Source: JBEKVE01 sp049514335
GTDB taxonomy: Bacteria; Actinomycetota; Acidimicrobiia; Acidimicrobiales; UBA8190
DNA: 17,640 nucleotides
Direction: 5' to 3'
NCBI GenBank assembly: GCA_049514335.1
Contig: JBEKVE010000117.1
Location: 1 to 17,640, forward strand
Made by a program: the position numbers and the translations under genes. This document shows, piece by piece, positions 15,132 to 17,640 of this stretch; positions within the stretch are counted from its first letter, which is position 1, and each line of letters starts with the position of its first letter. The notes beneath the pieces are model-generated. The model worked only from the letters and a program-made list of their open reading frames with translations. It was not told the origin of the DNA and searched no databases.

Positions 15132-16222
15132 CGCCCCAGGACCTCCCCCAGCGTGGCCAGGAGCAACTCGACGTTGCGGGGCCGCGCCGTGTGGCCCATG
15201 CATCCGATGCGCCACACCGCGCCGGCCATGGGGCCGACCCCGGCGCCGATCTCGATGCCGAAGTCCCGCAGCAGGGTGCCGCGCACGTCGCTCTCGGTCA
15301 TGCCCGCCGGCAGGTCGTCGGGCACCCGCACCGTCGTGAGCTGGGGCAGGCGATGCCCCGGGGGCGCCACCAGGACGAGGCCCAGTTTCTCGAGCCCGTC
15401 CTGGATGAGCCGACCGCAGTGCTCGTGCCGGGCCCAGGAGGCCTCGACCCCCTCGTCGAGCAACGCCCCCAGGCCGGCGTGGAGGGCGAAGATCATCGAC
15501 ACCGGAGCGGTGTGGTGATACGTCCGCCCCGATGCACCCTCCACGTAGCGACCGATGAGACCGAGATCGAGGTACCAGGTCGAGGGTCGGGTCACGAAAC
15601 GCTGCCGGGCACGCTCCGACACCGTCACCGGCGACAGCCCGGGCGGCACCCCGAGGCACTTCTGGGTCCCGCTGTAGGCCACGTCGACCCCCCAGCCGTC
15701 GATCTCGACGGGGATCCCGCCGAGCGACGTGACCACATCGACGAGGAGGAGCGCGTCGCCCTTGTGGTCGGACAGCTCCTCGATGTCGTTTCTCACCCCG
15801 GTCGAGGTCTCGGCGTGCACCACGGCGATCACCGCCGGCGCGCGATGGGCTCGGACGAGCGAGTCCGGGTCGAGCGGCTCGCCCCACGGTGCCTCCACCC
15901 GCACCACCTCGGCACCGTGGCGGGCGGCCACCTCGCACATGCGCTCCCCGAACAGGCCGTTCACCCCCACGACGACCGGGTCCCCCGGTGCCACCAGGTT
16001 GGCGAAGGCGGCCTCCATACCCGACGAGCCCGTGCCGCTGAGCGGCAGGGTGAGCGCATTGTCCGTGCGGAACACCGTCCGCAGCCGTGCGCAGGTGTCG
16101 TCGAGCACATCGAGGAACTCGGGATCGAGATGGCCGAGCATGGGACGGCCCAGTGCCGCCACCGCCTCCGGATAGGGATTGCACGGACCGGGGCCCATGA
16201 GGACGCGGTCGGAGAGCGGCAC
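15128..16222 (-). CDS. Class V aminotransferase (alanine-glyoxylate/serine-pyruvate type), 364 aa
   Basis: A PLP-dependent fold type I enzyme of the AGXT/serine-pyruvate aminotransferase group, which transfers amino groups between small amino acids and 2-oxo acids. Seen in order: LMGPGPCNPYPEA (8-20), the PLP-phosphate loop SGTGSSGME (62-70), HAETSTG (136-142), Asp162 in LVDVVTSLGG for the pyridine nitrogen, and the Schiff-base Lys188 in YSGTQKCLGVPPG. TYHHTAP (234-240) and the carboxylate-binding Arg338 in WRIGCMG follow. The length is normal. The start is GTG 16222, with a TAGCAT -10 ending 6 nt upstream and therefore probably leaderless. ATG at residue 9 is too late, because it would cut into the conserved N-terminus. 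It is the first gene of the minus-strand operon. Its metabolic role there is unclear. Confidence 0.93.
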   Translation of the reverse strand: MPLSDRVLMGPGPCNPYPEAVAALGRPMLGHLDPEFLDVLDDTCARLRTVFRTDNALTLPLSGTGSSGMEAAFANLVAPGDPVVVGVNGLFGERMCEVAARHGAEVVRVEAPWGEPLDPDSLVRAHRAPAVIAVVHAETSTGVRNDIEELSDHKGDALLLVDVVTSLGGIPVEIDGWGVDVAYSGTQKCLGVPPGLSPVTVSERARQRFVTRPSTWYLDLGLIGRYVEGASGRTYHHTAPVSMIFALHAGLGALLDEGVEASWARHEHCGRLIQDGLEKLGLVLVAPPGHRLPQLTTVRVPDDLPAGMTESDVRGTLLRDFGIEIGAGVGPMAGAVWRIGCMGHTARPRNVELLLATLGEVLGR

Positions 16223-16228
16223 CCCTGG

Positions 16229-16234
16229 ATGCTA
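16229..16234 (-). promoter_or_regulatory. -10 element driving the minus-strand glycan operon
   Basis: On the minus strand TAGCAT is followed by 6 nt and then the GTG at 16222. The spacing is identical to that at 2319-2331 and fits a transcript that begins at the start codon. No clear -35 box is visible 16-18 nt upstream, where the sequence is GC-only. Confidence 0.45.
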
Positions 16235-16316
16235 GGCATGCCACCGGGCTCCGCCGCCACATCCTGCCGTCCGGAACGAGGCGCCGGAGCAGCGGAGGCG
16301 GCCGAGGGGCCCGTGG

Positions 16317-16322
16317 TAGCGT
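16317..16322 (+). promoter_or_regulatory. -10 element for the divergent GT2 gene
   Basis: TAGCGT (TANNNT type) lies 57 nt before the GTG at 16380, in the 157-nt divergent gap. Transcription would begin near 16329, giving a leader of about 50 nt. A GAGAG at about 16365-16369 is a weak ribosome site. No -35 box is evident. Confidence 0.35.
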
Positions 16323-16379
16323 GCGCCCGTCTGCGGGTGCCGCCATTCGCCGCCAAGCGGTGACCGAGAGTGACCGGTC

Positions 16380-17640
16380 GTGACGCCGATGGAAACGAGC
16401 CAGGAGCAGCCCGCGGCCCGCCCCTCCGGGGAGCACTCGGACCCCCGTCCACCCCCGTCGGTCGTGACCGGCGACGACGCCCAACAGACCTGGCGGGCGC
16501 TGCAGTGGGCGGTCGACGTCCTGGCCGATCTGTTCGAGACCGAGCGCAGCTCCACCGAGGCCGAGCCCGTGGACGACGTTGCGCGCTACGGCCTCGACGC
16601 CGGGGCCGACACCGACGCCTACCGGGCGTGGCTCCTCGACATCGAGCACACCCTCGGCGCGCCGGACCCCGAGCCGAGCGCCTCCCCACTTGTCAGCCTG
16701 TTCGTCGCCCTGCCCGGCGCGCAGCCCGACGTGCAGGGCCTGGCGCACTGCGTGGCGTCGGTGCTCGCCCAGGTGCACCCGGCGTGGGAGCTGTTCCTGT
16801 GCCACGACGCTTCGTGCGCCGCCGCGCCACGCGCCGAGATCGACCGCATCGCCACCGTCGACCGCCGCGTGGACGTGGTGGGAGGCGACAGCGTGGCCGA
16901 CGCCTGCGCCGCCGCCGAGGCGAGGGCGGGCGGCGAGCTCGTGGCCGTGGTCGATCCGGACGGGGAGCTGACCCCCGACGCTCTCGAGACGCTGGCCCGG
17001 TGGGCGCTCGCCGATCCCGGCGCCGACGTCGTGTACAGCGACGAGGACGAGCTCGACGACCTGGGTCGCCCCGCCCACCCCCGCTTCAAGCCCGACTGGT
17101 CCCCTGACCTGCTGTTGTCATCGCCGTACCTCGGCCACATGGTGGCGGTGCGCCGCACCCTGCTCGACGAGATCGGGGGCCTGTGGACGGCGACCGGCGG
17201 TCACTACGACCTCATGCTGCGCGCCACCGAACGGGCCCGGGCCGTGGCGCACATCCCCCGCGTCCTGTACCGCTGTGCCCGACAGCTGCTGGCCGCCGAC
17301 GACGCAGCCGGCCAACCGGGCGCGTCGGCCGGGCCCGGCACGGAGTCCGAGGACCGGCGCGCTCTCACCGACGCCCTGGGACGCCGCGGCATCGACGCGT
17401 CGGTCGAGCCCGGGCTCGTCCCGGGCTCGTTCCGCACCCGCCGTGCGGTACGCGGCGAGCCCACAGTGAGCGTCATCATCCCGTTCCGGGACCAGGGCCC
17501 GATGTTGCGCAGCTGTGTCGACTCGCTGCACGGGGGCGACCCCCACGCCCGCATGGAGATCGTGCTGGTGGACAACGGCAGTGTCGAGCCCGAGACCCTC
17601 GCCGTCAGCGACCTGCTGTGCCGACGACCGGGGGTGGGCC
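16380..17640 (+). CDS. Tandem-domain GT2 glycosyltransferase, partial (3' end outside window)
   Basis: The frame is open to the window end, giving 420 complete codons. After about 100 polar residues a GT2 (GT-A fold) domain begins at PLVSLFVALPG (about 103). It has the metal-binding DPDGE (192-196), YSDEDELDD (219-227) and FKPDWSPDLLLSSPYLGH (about 236-253). These mark rhamnosyl/galactosyl-transferase-like GT2 proteins of surface polysaccharide loci. A second GT2 domain starts at VSVIIPFRDQGPML (about 362) and reaches VLVDNGS before the window ends, so the whole protein probably carries two catalytic modules. An in-frame TGA at 16371-16373 limits the start to GTG 16380 or ATG 16389. It diverges from the aminotransferase operon and probably serves the same glycan. 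The donor sugar is not deducible. Confidence 0.88.
   Translation, partial: MTPMETSQEQPAARPSGEHSDPRPPPSVVTGDDAQQTWRALQWAVDVLADLFETERSSTEAEPVDDVARYGLDAGADTDAYRAWLLDIEHTLGAPDPEPSASPLVSLFVALPGAQPDVQGLAHCVASVLAQVHPAWELFLCHDASCAAAPRAEIDRIATVDRRVDVVGGDSVADACAAAEARAGGELVAVVDPDGELTPDALETLARWALADPGADVVYSDEDELDDLGRPAHPRFKPDWSPDLLLSSPYLGHMVAVRRTLLDEIGGLWTATGGHYDLMLRATERARAVAHIPRVLYRCARQLLAADDAAGQPGASAGPGTESEDRRALTDALGRRGIDASVEPGLVPGSFRTRRAVRGEPTVSVIIPFRDQGPMLRSCVDSLHGGDPHARMEIVLVDNGSVEPETLAVSDLLCRRPGVG

Noticed and set aside
1..17640. CRISPR arrays, insertion sequences, integrases or attachment sites
   Set aside because: I saw no regularly spaced repeats, transposase or recombinase motifs, or repeat of the tRNA 3' end elsewhere in the window that would mark an att site.

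Overview
The window is very GC-rich with strong G/C bias at third codon positions, uses many GTG starts, and packs genes with 4-nt stop/start overlaps. Together with the protein families present, this points to a high-GC actinobacterium. A non-model lineage such as the Acidimicrobiia is my best guess, but there is no marker gene here to settle it.

Left part (1-4201). The window opens with the 3' end of a SAM methyltransferase-like gene (+). Next comes a minus-strand tRNA with anticodon UAA that has a short variable region, which is unexpected for a leucine tRNA. It lies 26 nt downstream of a complete type-B carboxylesterase (-). Diverging from the esterase is a two-gene unit (+): a PlsC-like acyltransferase and an SDR-type nucleotide-sugar epimerase/dehydratase-like protein. 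The acyltransferase is broken: its N- and C-terminal halves lie in different frames, and the stretch between them, including the catalytic Asp of HX4D, is missing. The SDR keeps the Rossmann fold start but lacks a recognisable YxxxK.

Middle (4389-6992). A large FtsX/MacB-type permease (+) stands alone, with no ATPase gene in the window. It converges with the next operon with only 5 nt between the stop codons. A perfect 10-bp inverted repeat lies just past the permease stop.

Right part (6998-16222, minus strand). Eight tightly spaced genes read, in transcription order: class V aminotransferase, GNAT acetyltransferase, YfhO-like multi-pass membrane protein, two-domain glycosyltransferase (GT-B-like plus GT2), small coiled-coil protein, SAM methyltransferase with a C-terminal coiled coil, small single-pass membrane protein, and a GT-C-type membrane glycosyltransferase. 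Four of the seven junctions are GTGA/ATGA overlaps. The content fits assembly and modification of a surface glycan: cytoplasmic glycosyl transfer and methylation, then transfer by polytopic membrane enzymes from lipid-linked sugars on the outer face. Diverging from this operon (16380 onward, +) is a tandem-domain GT2 glycosyltransferase that runs off the window end and probably belongs to the same locus.

The most notable observations are the atypical tRNA, the acyltransferase deletion/frameshift, two probable leaderless GTG starts with the same -10 spacing, and the compact glycan operon with coiled-coil segments in three consecutive products. I did not find a clearly new defence or mobile system. 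There are no CRISPR arrays, insertion sequences or integrases that I can support.
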